Assembly (NCBI GenBank): GCA_039821145.1
Contig: JBCBOS010000025.1
Coordinates: forward strand, 65,391-129,390
Source: JBCCSZ01 sp039821145
GTDB lineage: Bacteria; Bacteroidota; Bacteroidia; Chitinophagales; Saprospiraceae
Reading direction: 5' to 3'
Length of the DNA: 64,000 nt
Shown here: in pieces, positions 45,484-54,791 of the stretch
How positions within the stretch are numbered: position 1 is the first letter of the stretch
Layout of the letters: each line of letters begins with the position of its first letter
The notes under the pieces: generated by a model
Databases searched by the model: none
Told to the model about the DNA's origin: nothing
Seen by the model: the letters and a program-made list of their open reading frames with translations, nothing else
Made by a program: the position numbers and the translations under genes

Positions 45484-45513
45484 TGGGGCAAAAGCACCTT
45501 CGCCTTTGCCCCA
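45484..45513. terminator. Hairpin downstream of the 1813-aa gene
   Basis: 9-bp perfect stem TGGGGCAAA (45484-45492) / TTTGCCCCA (45505-45513), 25 nt beyond the stop of the minus-strand giant gene. No U-tract on the minus strand, so it could attenuate rather than fully stop transcription. Confidence 0.45.
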
Positions 45514-45537
45514 CCCTTGTGTATTTTTTGGCTGCGT

Positions 45538-48500
45538 CTACAGCTTGATCACTCGACTGGTCAACTCTCCACTGTCCGTTTGCAAGCGCAGCAGATACGC
45601 ACCTGCTGGCAAGGCAGACATGTCGATCTCTTCCTGTAAATCACTTGTATTGAAACGTCGGACAAAGAGTTGTTTGCCAAGTAAATTGTACATGCTCAGC
45701 TCCATCTCTTCGGACTGGCTAAAGGCTGCCTCTATCAACAATTGCTCGGCCACCGGATTGGGATAGACCAACCAATTGGTCAGGTAATCTGGCTCGGCCA
45801 CCGAAGTGCTCAGGCGATCCAAGTCCACTGTTGCCAAAATTTCACAATCGTTGCCATCCGTTACTGTCAGGCGATAGGTTCCCGGCTCCAGTTGGCTGAT
45901 TTGACTGCTCGTCTCTCCGTTGGACCAGGCATAGCTGTATGGCGTCACCCCTCCATCGACCTGGGCGATGAGAGAGCCATTGTCGTAAAATGGTGGCCCA
46001 GGTTCCGCTGTGTTGAAGGAAACTTCCAAGGCAGTCGGCTCGCTGATTCGATAAACAGAGAAAGACGTACAACCATTGTCATCGGTCAGAGACAAGGTAT
46101 AATCACCTGGCGATAGATTGTCAATCATGGCAGATGTATCTCCCGTATTCCACTCGTATATGAACGGGGCCGTACCTTGCGTCACACTCACCTCTATGCG
46201 GCCATCAGAGGCCCCATTGCAAGTGGCATCCACCATTTCAGACTCCGTTTCCAGTCCTCTGTCGTCGATGATGACATCGGTAGAAGCTGTAAGTGTACAC
46301 TGGTTGGCATCTGAGACCGTCACCGAGTAGGTTCCAGCATCGAGATTGGCAATTTCTTCTTCAATCCTGTCATTGCTCCACAGATAGCTGTAGGGAGGTG
46401 TTCCTCCCCCCACGCTTGCGCTGACGGATGCCTTGACCCCACACACACCATCTTTTCCATCCAAAGCCAAGGTCAATGCTGGTGGCTGGGTCAGTTCGAT
46501 GCTACCCGTCTTGGTACATCCATTGGCATCGGTCACGGTGACCGAGTACGTGCCTGCTGTCCGGTTGATTTGGTCAGAGACTCCTACCCCATTGGACCAT
46601 CTGTAAGTATATGGCATTTCGCCACCAGAAGGATCGACACTGACAATTCCATCGGCACTGCCAAAGCAAAGTGGATCTTCCTTGCTGATGCTGATCTCAA
46701 AATTGTCGCAAGTCGCCACATTGGTAGAGATCACCACCTCCTCCTCAACCACACAGCCCTTGGCATCGGTTACGGTGAGGCTGTAGATTCCCGCAGCAAG
46801 CGTTTCAATGTCAGCCGTTTGCATGCCGTTGGACCAGTTGTAACTGTAGGGAGGCGTTCCCCCTTCTACACTGGACGTTGCTTTGCCGTTGTCTCCATTT
46901 TCCATGGTATCATCCGTGGGTGTCAAGACAAGAAGGAGCGCATCGGGTTGCTCAATGCTGAATTCGCCCACTGCTTCACAACCTCTGGCATCGGTCAGGG
47001 TCAAGCTGTACAGTCCAGCTCCCAAGTTATCGATCTGGGCAGCATTGCCGCCGTTGGACCAGCGATAGGTATAGGGAGCCTCTCCTGCGGTGATGCTAGC
47101 AGACAGGCTTCCATCGCGGTCGCCATGACAATTCAGGTCTTCGCCAAAGAGTTGAACACTGAAATTGCTGCAATCGGCACTGCCCGTCTCAATTTGGATT
47201 TCATTGATCGCCAAACAATCGTTGGCATCGGTCACGGTCAGGGTATAGATGCCTGGTGCCAGGCCTGTCAGCTGGGCTGTAGACCCACCATTGGACCAAC
47301 TGTAGCTGTAAGGAGTCGTCCCACCAGAAGGAGTCGCGTTGACTGTCCCATCTGACTGGCCTTGTACACTTTCATTTGTTTTTGACAATTGTACCGAAAG
47401 CGGACTTGGCTGGCTGAGCGTGGTACTGGCTACGAAAGAACAATTATTGGCATCAGTCACGGTCACACGATAGGCCCCAGCGGGCAAGCCTTGAATGAAG
47501 GTTGTCGTAGCCCCGTTGGACCAGCGGTAGGTATAGGGGGCTCTTCCCCCTCTGGGATCGATTTGAATGCTGCCGCTTTGGTTGCCATTGCAGTTCAAAT
47601 TGCTTCCCTGGATGGCGACATCCAAATTGCTGCAGTCCACACCCCCTGCCTCGACTTGGACCTCATTGATCGTCCGACAGTCATTGGCATCAGTTACGGT
47701 CAGGGTATAAATGCCCGGTGCCAGGCCCGTTAGCTGGGCGGTTGACCCACCGTTGGACCAGCTATAGCTGTATGGAGCCGTTCCACCAGAAGGAGTCGCG
47801 CTGGCCGTACCATCTGACTGGCCTTGGGTACTTTCATTTGTTTTTGACAATTGTATCGAAAGTGGACTTGGCTCGTTGAGCGTGCTGCTGGCCACGGAAG
47901 TACAATTGTTGGCATCGGTCACCGTCACAGTGAAGGTCCCGGCTGGCAAACCTTGGATGAAGGTCGTCGAAGCCCCATTGGACCAGCGGTAGCTGTAAGG
48001 TGCCGTTCCCCCTCGGGGATCGATTTGAATGCTGCCACTTTGGTCACCATTGCAGCGCAAATTGCTGCCCTGGATGGCGACATCCAAATTGCTGCAGTCC
48101 ACGCCCCCTGCTTCGACTCGGACCTCATTGATCGTTCGACAGTCATTGGCATCCGTCAGAGTCAGGACATAAACACCAGGAGCCAGGCCTGTTAGCTGGG
48201 CCGTTGACCCGCCGTTGGACCAGCTGTAGCTGTAAGGTGCCGTTCCACCGGAAGGCGTTGCGCTGGCTGTACCATCTGACTGGCCTTGTGTACTTTCATT
48301 TGTTTTTGACAATTGTAGCGAAAGTGGACTTGGCTCGCTGAGCGTGCTGCTGGCCACAGAAGTACAGCTGTTGGCATCGGTCACCGTCACAGTGAAGGTC
48401 CCGGCAGGCAAGCCCTGTACCAAGGTTGTTGTAGCCCCATTGGACCAGCGGTAGGTGTAAGGCGCCGTTCCACCTCTGGGATCGATTTGAATGCTGCCAC

Positions 48501-50979
48501 TCTGGTCACCATTACATCTCAGATTGCTGCTTTGAATCGCTACATCCAAATTGCTGCAGTCTACAGAAACGCCAACCTCTATCCGACTGTCCTTGGTACA
48601 TTGGTTGGCATCGGTAATGGTCACTTCATAGGTGCCCGCTGCCAAATTGGATAGATTGGCCGTTGTTGCGCCTGTATTCCATGAATAGGTGTAAGGAGGA
48701 GTTCCTCCACTTGCTGTTGTGCTGATCGAACCATCATTGCTGCTATTGGAAGTGGCATTTTGTGCCTGAAGATCGAAATTGATGTCACTGGGCTGGTCAA
48801 TTTGTACCGATTCGCTGGCGGAACAGGCGCGGCTGTCCGTCACAGTGACGCCATAGGTGCCCGCTGTCAGATTGTTGACTTGCAACTGATTGGCGCCATT
48901 GGACCAAGCCACCGTATATGGCCCTACCCCATTGTCAACCGTTACAGAGGCTTGGCCGTTTTGTCCGTTGAAACAGCTCACATCTGTCTTAGAGGCCGAC
49001 AAGCCAAATCCGTTACAGGTATTGTTGTTGGTTGTGATGCGGATGTCGTCCAGATAAAGTCGATTTCCCCAACCCGATTTGTTGACCAGTGCAATGGTCA
49101 CATTGTCGACATTGTCGTAATTGCTCAGGTCGATGACATTTTCACGCCACTCACTGGCACTAGGTACGTAGGGATTGGCCGTGGCGGATCCAGTTTCCAA
49201 TCCACTGCCCCCGTCTCGGTAGATGATCTGATCGAACAGAGAACCACAATTGACAGACACCAATACAATCAGACTGTCCTCCAAGGTCTGCGCCCCGTCC
49301 GTGTAACGAGCATAGGCATGGTAAAACCTCAACTCGGCTCCAGTGACATTGCTGAAGTCATAGGTCGGACTGAGCAATCCATCCAAGGTTCCAAAAATGT
49401 CGTTGTTGGCATCGTAATTATCCATCATGGCCGAGGCAGTACCGGTATTGGCCGAAACCATATTGATTCGTTCCCATGCATAGTTGTCATCTCCCACGTT
49501 CAAGGATCGCAAGCCATTGGTGGTGGGATTGAAGGCGGCTTGCTCAAAATCTTCTGCAAATGGCAAATTGTCAAAAGTAACAGAACTGCTTTGTACCGAC
49601 AGGCTGTCATTGGACGGCTGCTGGTCGGCCACGCCATTGGGCAGGGTCGCATAGGCTTGGAAGGTAAAGCTTCCGGACGGGCGGCTGAAAGGCGTCAAAT
49701 CAACGGTAGCCGTTCCGCCTGTGACCAAATTGCCCGTCCAGTTGGTGCTCACAGGATTGCCGCCATCGATGCGGTACTGAATGGTGACAGATTGCAGGGC
49801 ATTGTTTCCAAAATTGGTCACCACCACCTGCGGTGTGATGTCTCCGCTCCCACAAATTTGGGTCCCTGGCTCATTGATGGCCGTGACGGCTGCATCATTG
49901 TCCACAAAGGCACAAGCCGTTGCCGAACTGCCCGCCAAGGCTGCCCGACTGCCAAAACCAAAGGTGCCAGCTGTCCCATCGAGGACGGCCCGCATCACAC
50001 TGACCTGACCTGCGGTAAAAGAAGTATAACAACTGCTGGAAGTGTAATCCATATAATTGACGTACATGTGCTCATTGCCACAACTTGAAGGACCAGCCGG
50101 ATACCCACTGTTGCAACTGAACCAACCAGAATCAGAAGTAGGTGCCCCAATGTTTGGGGTATCGGCAATGCCATCGTCATCGCTGCAGCTGCTGCCATTG
50201 AAAGTGTGGAAAAGTCCCAGGTAATGGCCTGTTTCGTGGGTCAGCGTTTTGTAACCAGATTGTCCAAAACCAGGTCCGCCAAACCAGCGGTAATCCACCA
50301 CAGACCCATCAAAAGAAGAATTGCCGATGGTACCCGAGTAGGGAAGATAGGCATAGCCCGTCACCCCCCCACCTGCTGTGGTACCAGGAATGCCCAGGAC
50401 ATACAAGTTGTAGTATCTACTTGGGTTCCAGGCAATGGCTGGTTTGATGTCTGATTCGATGTTGGTGTCGTCGGTGTCTGTTCCGGTCACGGTCATTTGG
50501 GTCCGCACGATGCCATTGGTTGGGTTGCCATTGGGATCGATGGAGGCCAGACAAAACTGGATGTTGGGATTGTCGATGACAGAACGCCAGCGGGTGGGCG
50601 TGTCGTTGTAACTGTCATTGGTAGCAGAAAAATCTTCGTTGAGCACATCAATTTGTGCTTGTATGCGGGCATCGGATAGGTTGGCTCCGGTGCCAATGGC
50701 TTCTCCATTGTGGACGATGTGTACGACAATGGGGACGTTAATCGTATTGGTACTTCGTGCCTTTGCTTTGGCATCTTCCTGGATTTGGGGCAACACTCTT
50801 TGGCGATAGTGCTGCCACTCCTTGCGCAATTCCGGAAATTTCTCCAGCAACTTTTCATTGCGGTGATCAAAACTGCAACCGGGATGATGTGGATGTGAAT
50901 GTTGTGCTTGTAAGGACTGACTAAAAAGAAATGACAGAAAGAGGCAGAATGCACTCAGGCAGGTAGCGAAACATCTCAT
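45538..50979 (-). CDS. Giant T9SS-secreted M43 metalloprotease with 14 SprB-type repeats
   Basis: 1813 aa with the same plan as the 2860-aa protein: signal peptide; His-rich pro-segment with Cys35 (HPGCSFDH); M43 domain with HETGHYLGLFH (His248, Glu249, His252, His258) and VNYMDYTS; CARDB-like segment; anchor-like module (about 468-650); 14 SprB-type repeats (about 655-1725); T9SS sorting domain (WLVYPNPV...MYNLLGKQLF...LPAGAYLLRL). Repeats 3-8 are three near-identical copies of one A+B pair (RCNGDQSGSI unit plus NESTQGQSDGTA unit). The catalytic set is intact, so secreted peptidase activity is expected. Adhesion through the repeats is inference from the SprB family. Confidence 0.93.
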   Translation of the reverse strand: MRCFATCLSAFCLFLSFLFSQSLQAQHSHPHHPGCSFDHRNEKLLEKFPELRKEWQHYRQRVLPQIQEDAKAKARSTNTINVPIVVHIVHNGEAIGTGANLSDARIQAQIDVLNEDFSATNDSYNDTPTRWRSVIDNPNIQFCLASIDPNGNPTNGIVRTQMTVTGTDTDDTNIESDIKPAIAWNPSRYYNLYVLGIPGTTAGGGVTGYAYLPYSGTIGNSSFDGSVVDYRWFGGPGFGQSGYKTLTHETGHYLGLFHTFNGSSCSDDDGIADTPNIGAPTSDSGWFSCNSGYPAGPSSCGNEHMYVNYMDYTSSSCYTSFTAGQVSVMRAVLDGTAGTFGFGSRAALAGSSATACAFVDNDAAVTAINEPGTQICGSGDITPQVVVTNFGNNALQSVTIQYRIDGGNPVSTNWTGNLVTGGTATVDLTPFSRPSGSFTFQAYATLPNGVADQQPSNDSLSVQSSSVTFDNLPFAEDFEQAAFNPTTNGLRSLNVGDDNYAWERINMVSANTGTASAMMDNYDANNDIFGTLDGLLSPTYDFSNVTGAELRFYHAYARYTDGAQTLEDSLIVLVSVNCGSLFDQIIYRDGGSGLETGSATANPYVPSASEWRENVIDLSNYDNVDNVTIALVNKSGWGNRLYLDDIRITTNNNTCNGFGLSASKTDVSCFNGQNGQASVTVDNGVGPYTVAWSNGANQLQVNNLTAGTYGVTVTDSRACSASESVQIDQPSDINFDLQAQNATSNSSNDGSISTTASGGTPPYTYSWNTGATTANLSNLAAGTYEVTITDANQCTKDSRIEVGVSVDCSNLDVAIQSSNLRCNGDQSGSIQIDPRGGTAPYTYRWSNGATTTLVQGLPAGTFTVTVTDANSCTSVASSTLSEPSPLSLQLSKTNESTQGQSDGTASATPSGGTAPYSYSWSNGGSTAQLTGLAPGVYVLTLTDANDCRTINEVRVEAGGVDCSNLDVAIQGSNLRCNGDQSGSIQIDPRGGTAPYSYRWSNGASTTFIQGLPAGTFTVTVTDANNCTSVASSTLNEPSPLSIQLSKTNESTQGQSDGTASATPSGGTAPYSYSWSNGGSTAQLTGLAPGIYTLTVTDANDCRTINEVQVEAGGVDCSNLDVAIQGSNLNCNGNQSGSIQIDPRGGRAPYTYRWSNGATTTFIQGLPAGAYRVTVTDANNCSFVASTTLSQPSPLSVQLSKTNESVQGQSDGTVNATPSGGTTPYSYSWSNGGSTAQLTGLAPGIYTLTVTDANDCLAINEIQIETGSADCSNFSVQLFGEDLNCHGDRDGSLSASITAGEAPYTYRWSNGGNAAQIDNLGAGLYSLTLTDARGCEAVGEFSIEQPDALLLVLTPTDDTMENGDNGKATSSVEGGTPPYSYNWSNGMQTADIETLAAGIYSLTVTDAKGCVVEEEVVISTNVATCDNFEISISKEDPLCFGSADGIVSVDPSGGEMPYTYRWSNGVGVSDQINRTAGTYSVTVTDANGCTKTGSIELTQPPALTLALDGKDGVCGVKASVSASVGGGTPPYSYLWSNDRIEEEIANLDAGTYSVTVSDANQCTLTASTDVIIDDRGLETESEMVDATCNGASDGRIEVSVTQGTAPFIYEWNTGDTSAMIDNLSPGDYTLSLTDDNGCTSFSVYRISEPTALEVSFNTAEPGPPFYDNGSLIAQVDGGVTPYSYAWSNGETSSQISQLEPGTYRLTVTDGNDCEILATVDLDRLSTSVAEPDYLTNWLVYPNPVAEQLLIEAAFSQSEEMELSMYNLLGKQLFVRRFNTSDLQEEIDMSALPAGAYLLRLQTDSGELTSRVIKL
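47176..48561 (-). repeat. Three tandem copies of a 462-bp coding repeat
   Basis: Period is exact: the motif TTTGACAATT recurs at 47381, 47843 and 48305, and the Asp-Cys-Ser codons opening each unit begin at 48561, 48099 and 47637 (minus strand). Each unit encodes 154 aa, i.e. two SprB-type repeats. Copies differ by scattered substitutions, so the expansion is recent but not brand-new. Such an array can gain or lose units in frame. Confidence 0.9.
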
Positions 50980-51345
50980 AGGTGTGGTATTCTCCTTTTA
51001 ATTGTGTTAAGTGACAAAACTATTCACGAAATATTCAAGTATCATGCCGCCAGACAAGCGTTTGTGACCGGAAAAATCCCGCTTAGCAAAAAAAACGCTA
51101 ATGTTTACGGGACCCAACAGTTTCACAAAAGTGGAATGATGACGCAACTGTTCTCCAAAATCAAGCTTGGAACAGCAGCCCTTCCACAAACCGAAGGCTG
51201 TACGGATGTAAAATGAAGCGCGAACAGATGAATTTCAGCGCAGAAGAAGGATGTGACAATTAATGAGGAGGGGAAATGACTACCGTATGGCAATCATTCA
51301 ACTTAACGCAAAGAAAAAATATATGTTTTACAGAATTGTATTTTT
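50980..51345. promoter_or_regulatory. Spacer with candidate promoter for the 1813-aa gene
   Basis: Minus-strand TAGTTTTG at 51015-51022 fits the -7 consensus TAnnTTTG and lies 36 nt upstream of the ATG at 50979. No good -33 TTTG is found 17-23 bp further upstream. The remainder of this 366-bp gap holds no recognisable gene. Confidence 0.35.
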
Positions 51346-53877
51346 TTAGAAATCCATTCGCACCCGCAGGTTGATCCGGCGGGAGGTCAGGAAATTGGGC
51401 ACGGAATACTGCACGTTGTTCACCGCCTTGATCCAGGTAGCAGAAGCCTCATTGGCGACTTGGAGCAAATTGAAAATTTCCAGGCTGAGCCAGGAGCTGC
51501 GGGTGAAGCGCAAAGGGTGGTTGGGGCGACGAGTCCGTTTGGCTTCCTTCCAAAGCTGAATGGCAAATCCGATGTCAACCCGGTGATAGGCGCCAAAGCG
51601 GTAGGTATTCCGGTAGACGACATTGTTGTTGGGAATGCCATAGGGAAGCCCTGTTCCTACGGTCAGGTTGAGGTGCATTTTGATGTCCTCGTTTTTGGGT
51701 AGGTAGTCTTGGAAGAACATGGACAGGTTCATGAAGCGGTCCGTTGGGCGAGGGACGTCATTGACCTCCTGACCAACTGCATCGCCGATTTCCCGCTGCA
51801 AGTGTTGGACGCCATCCAGGCTCTCGCGGGCGCGCAGGAAGGACAAATTGATCCAAGATTCCGCACCAGGGACAAATTCGCCGTTGATTCGCATGTCAAA
51901 ACCTGCCACATAGCCCGTCGCATTGTTGTCGCCAGAGTAGCGAATGCGGACGTTGTCGATGTCGTAGCTCACCATGTCCCACAATCTCTTGTAATAGGCT
52001 TCCATGATGAGGCGGAATTTTTTGCTGTTGACCCGACCAAGGAAGAAGTCATAGCTCAGCCCTCCCACTACGTGCAAGGATTTTTGCGCCTGCACATTGG
52101 TATTGACCGTCCCATTGATCCGTCTGAGTTCTCGATAAAAGGGAGGCTGATAGTACAAACCAGCCGCCAGTCGGTAGGAAATGTCTTTGTCGGTGGCCAC
52201 GGGTTTGTACAAAAGCTGTGCCCGTGGAGAGACGATGAGTTCCCCATTGAGGTCCCAGTATTGGGCCCGCACGCCTGCCGAGAGTTTGATTTCCTTAAAG
52301 CCATCGCGGTACGACCAAGTGTCTTGGAAATAGGCGCTGAGGCGATTGGAGCTCAGATTGTTTCGGGTTTTGAAGACGGTGAGGATTTGTACCTCTGAGG
52401 TATCGTAATTGAGGGAGTAGCCAGCCGAATCCAGGCGTTCCCATTCGTTGATCTGGTCATTGATTTGCTCGTGCTGAAACTTGAGGCCCCACTGCAAAAA
52501 GTGGCTTCGCTCTTTGTCGTCGTCCTTGCCCACTTGTAGTTCCAATCCCCCCTTGTGCTCCACATTGGTAACATTGGAGGTCAAATAGTTGCGCACAAAC
52601 TGCTGCTGGGTGCCTGTCCCGAGCACACCGACGATTTCTCCAAAATTGTCACTTCCCAAATCCGACTCTACCTGTCCCAGCAAATAGTCACCGATGATGT
52701 CGAAACGCTCATTTTCATTGATCTGGAAGGTAGAGGTCAAAAACTTGAGGTAAAAAGGATTGGTCGCACGATCGGGCAAATAGGTCAAGGAGGCTCCCCC
52801 CATGTAAGTGGTGAAATCGTCGACTTCCTGGCCCTCGAAGACTGTAAAGAGCTGCAAGGCAAAGTCGATCAATCCCAGTCCTGTATTTCGCTCTGTCGGA
52901 ATGAAACGGTATTCACTTCGGTTGTAATTGCCGATGATCCCCACCTGCCAGTCGCGATTGATGTCGTAGGTGATGTAGGTTTGGATGTCGGCAAAATTGG
53001 GAATGTATTCCCCCTTGGTGTCCAGGGAACCGAGCAGATAACGAGTCGTTTTGTAGCGGGCACCAAACAGGTAACGCACTTTTTGCTCATTGCTTTTGAT
53101 GGGTCGGAAACTGCCTTCCAAGTGGGCCGATCCCCCCAGGAAGCTCGCACCCACAGAGGCCCGCAAAGAATCGGGACGCTTGTAGCGAATGTCCAGTACA
53201 GAGGAGAGTTTGTCGCCATATTTTGCCTGAAAGCCCCCCGAGGAAAAAGACAAGTCGCGGGTCAGGTCGATGTTCGGAAAGGTGAGACCTTCCTGTTGTC
53301 CGGCGCGGATCAGTTGAGGGCGGTAAATTTCAAAGTCGTTGACGTAGACGAGGTTTTCATCGTAATTGCCGCCCCGCACTTGGTACTGTGAACTCAATTC
53401 CCCTCCTGTTCCGCTGTTCGTTCCAAGGGCAATCGAGGGCAGTACGCTTTCAAGATTTCCCGTGGTGGATGGGATGAGCTTGAGTTCGGTGACTTCTTCC
53501 CGGACAATCCCTGCATCTTCGATCCGACTGTCGGTCACCTCCACCTCTATTTCTGCCTCAGAAGGGGCCAAGCTGACGTTGATCCGTCGCTTGCCGCCAT
53601 TGCTCATGGGTTTGACCTTGGCAATGGCTTCCTTGTAACCGATGCGGGTAAAAACGAGTTGGACCCGTTCGTAGGTAGGGATTTCTATGCTGTATTCCCC
53701 CTTGGCATTTGTCTCGGTGGCCTTACTGGTGCCTTTGATGTAGACCGTTACAAATTCCACGCTTTGTCCCGTGGCAATGTCGGTTACTTTTCCAAAAATT
53801 GTGGCCTTGTCACTCGACTGAGCCAGGAGGCCAGAGACCAAAAAACAACAAATCAAAAGGGTAGAGAATATTCTCAT
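51346..53877 (-). CDS. TonB-dependent outer-membrane receptor with carboxypeptidase-regulatory-like N-terminus
   Basis: 843 aa. Signal peptide (LLICCFLVSGLLAQ); CarboxypepD_reg-like beta-sandwich (24-105: FGKVTDIATGQSVEFVTVYIKGTSKATETNAKGEY); plug domain (about 125-245: SVLPSIALGTNSGTGGELSSQYQVRGGNYDENLVYVNDFEIYRP, then GGFQAKYGDKLSSVLDIRY); beta-barrel to the C-terminal Phe (RVRMDF) expected for outer-membrane insertion. No SusD-like gene is adjacent, so this is a stand-alone receptor rather than a SusCD pair. Substrate unknown. Confidence 0.9.
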   Translation of the reverse strand: MRIFSTLLICCFLVSGLLAQSSDKATIFGKVTDIATGQSVEFVTVYIKGTSKATETNAKGEYSIEIPTYERVQLVFTRIGYKEAIAKVKPMSNGGKRRINVSLAPSEAEIEVEVTDSRIEDAGIVREEVTELKLIPSTTGNLESVLPSIALGTNSGTGGELSSQYQVRGGNYDENLVYVNDFEIYRPQLIRAGQQEGLTFPNIDLTRDLSFSSGGFQAKYGDKLSSVLDIRYKRPDSLRASVGASFLGGSAHLEGSFRPIKSNEQKVRYLFGARYKTTRYLLGSLDTKGEYIPNFADIQTYITYDINRDWQVGIIGNYNRSEYRFIPTERNTGLGLIDFALQLFTVFEGQEVDDFTTYMGGASLTYLPDRATNPFYLKFLTSTFQINENERFDIIGDYLLGQVESDLGSDNFGEIVGVLGTGTQQQFVRNYLTSNVTNVEHKGGLELQVGKDDDKERSHFLQWGLKFQHEQINDQINEWERLDSAGYSLNYDTSEVQILTVFKTRNNLSSNRLSAYFQDTWSYRDGFKEIKLSAGVRAQYWDLNGELIVSPRAQLLYKPVATDKDISYRLAAGLYYQPPFYRELRRINGTVNTNVQAQKSLHVVGGLSYDFFLGRVNSKKFRLIMEAYYKRLWDMVSYDIDNVRIRYSGDNNATGYVAGFDMRINGEFVPGAESWINLSFLRARESLDGVQHLQREIGDAVGQEVNDVPRPTDRFMNLSMFFQDYLPKNEDIKMHLNLTVGTGLPYGIPNNNVVYRNTYRFGAYHRVDIGFAIQLWKEAKRTRRPNHPLRFTRSSWLSLEIFNLLQVANEASATWIKAVNNVQYSVPNFLTSRRINLRVRMDF

Positions 53878-53983
53878 CAGTTCCAGGATTTTTTGATCAA
53901 GTAGGGCGTTTTACCCTCCATTCTATACAAGTAGCGGTCCATTTCAGCCAAAAGGCCAAGCCGCACCGATGGATGTTTGTTTT

Positions 53984-54787
53984 CTACGAGGGTTTGTGTG
54001 CTTCGATGGCATAAACCAAGGGAATTTTGTTGCCCATGGCTTGGATGCGGTACCGCCCCGCCTCTATCTCCTCCATTCCGTTGAGACAATTGTACGGAGA
54101 ATAATCATATTCCCGAAATGCCTTGATTTCCAAGCCAGCTTCCAACAGACTGCTCAGTACTTCTCCCAAGCCGTGGTTCCAGCTGACGTATTGGGCGGAA
54201 ATGGGTGCATTCCGATCAGTGTAACTCCCCTCCATCTGCTCCACGATGGGCGCATCCTGAAAGTAGCGATGAGACACTTTGGTAAAGTCATCGTCGAACA
54301 TCCACACCACTGGATGAAATTCGGCAAAGATGAAGCGACCGCCTGGCCGAAGATAGCGCGCCACTAGCTGGCCCCACGCCCGAATGTCCGGCAACCAACC
54401 GATGGTGCCATAACTGGAAAAGACAATATCGAAGGTCTCGTCCAATACATCTGTCAAACCGTAGACATCCGAACAGATAAAGCTCGCATCCTGCTGGGTG
54501 ATGTCCGCCAACTTGCGCGCTTTTTCCACCGCCACCTCCGAAAAATCTACCCCGACGGCCTTGGCGCCCATCCGACTCAGGGAAATGGTATCCTGCCCAA
54601 AGTGGCATTGGAGGTGCAGGGCTGACTGCCCTTTGACATCCCCCAATAGGTCCAGCTCAATGTCGTTGAGAGAGTTTTTGCCCGAGATGAAGGCATCATT
54701 GTCGTAAAAGTCTGAATCGTAGTGAACTTCCGCCCGCTTGTTCCAGGAGGCTTTGTTGATGGATAAGTAATCCAAACTAGGGTCCAT
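53984..54787 (-). CDS. Class I SAM-dependent methyltransferase
   Basis: 267 aa from the ATG at 54787 (MDPSLDYL), which starts just after the stop of the upstream gene at 54792. Motif I is LHLQCHFGQDT (57-67), motif II GAKAVGVDFS, motif IV DIVFSSYGTIGWLPD, then ARYLRPGGRFIFAEFHPVVWMF. The LHLQCHFGQDT form is seen in a Bacteroidota/Firmicutes branch of methyltransferase-11-like proteins; the substrate is unknown. A 4-nt gap to the preceding gene implies one operon. Confidence 0.85.
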   Translation of the reverse strand: MDPSLDYLSINKASWNKRAEVHYDSDFYDNDAFISGKNSLNDIELDLLGDVKGQSALHLQCHFGQDTISLSRMGAKAVGVDFSEVAVEKARKLADITQQDASFICSDVYGLTDVLDETFDIVFSSYGTIGWLPDIRAWGQLVARYLRPGGRFIFAEFHPVVWMFDDDFTKVSHRYFQDAPIVEQMEGSYTDRNAPISAQYVSWNHGLGEVLSSLLEAGLEIKAFREYDYSPYNCLNGMEEIEAGRYRIQAMGNKIPLVYAIEAHKPS

Positions 54788-54791
54788 GTTC

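Noticed and set aside
47176..48561. Evenly spaced repeats resembling a CRISPR array
   Set aside because: The 462-bp period is in frame and encodes SprB domains; there are no short repeats with unique spacers and no cas genes.
51004..51216. Small frames on both strands upstream of the 1813-aa gene
   Set aside because: They overlap on opposite strands, lack ribosome-binding sites and fall in the expected promoter region.
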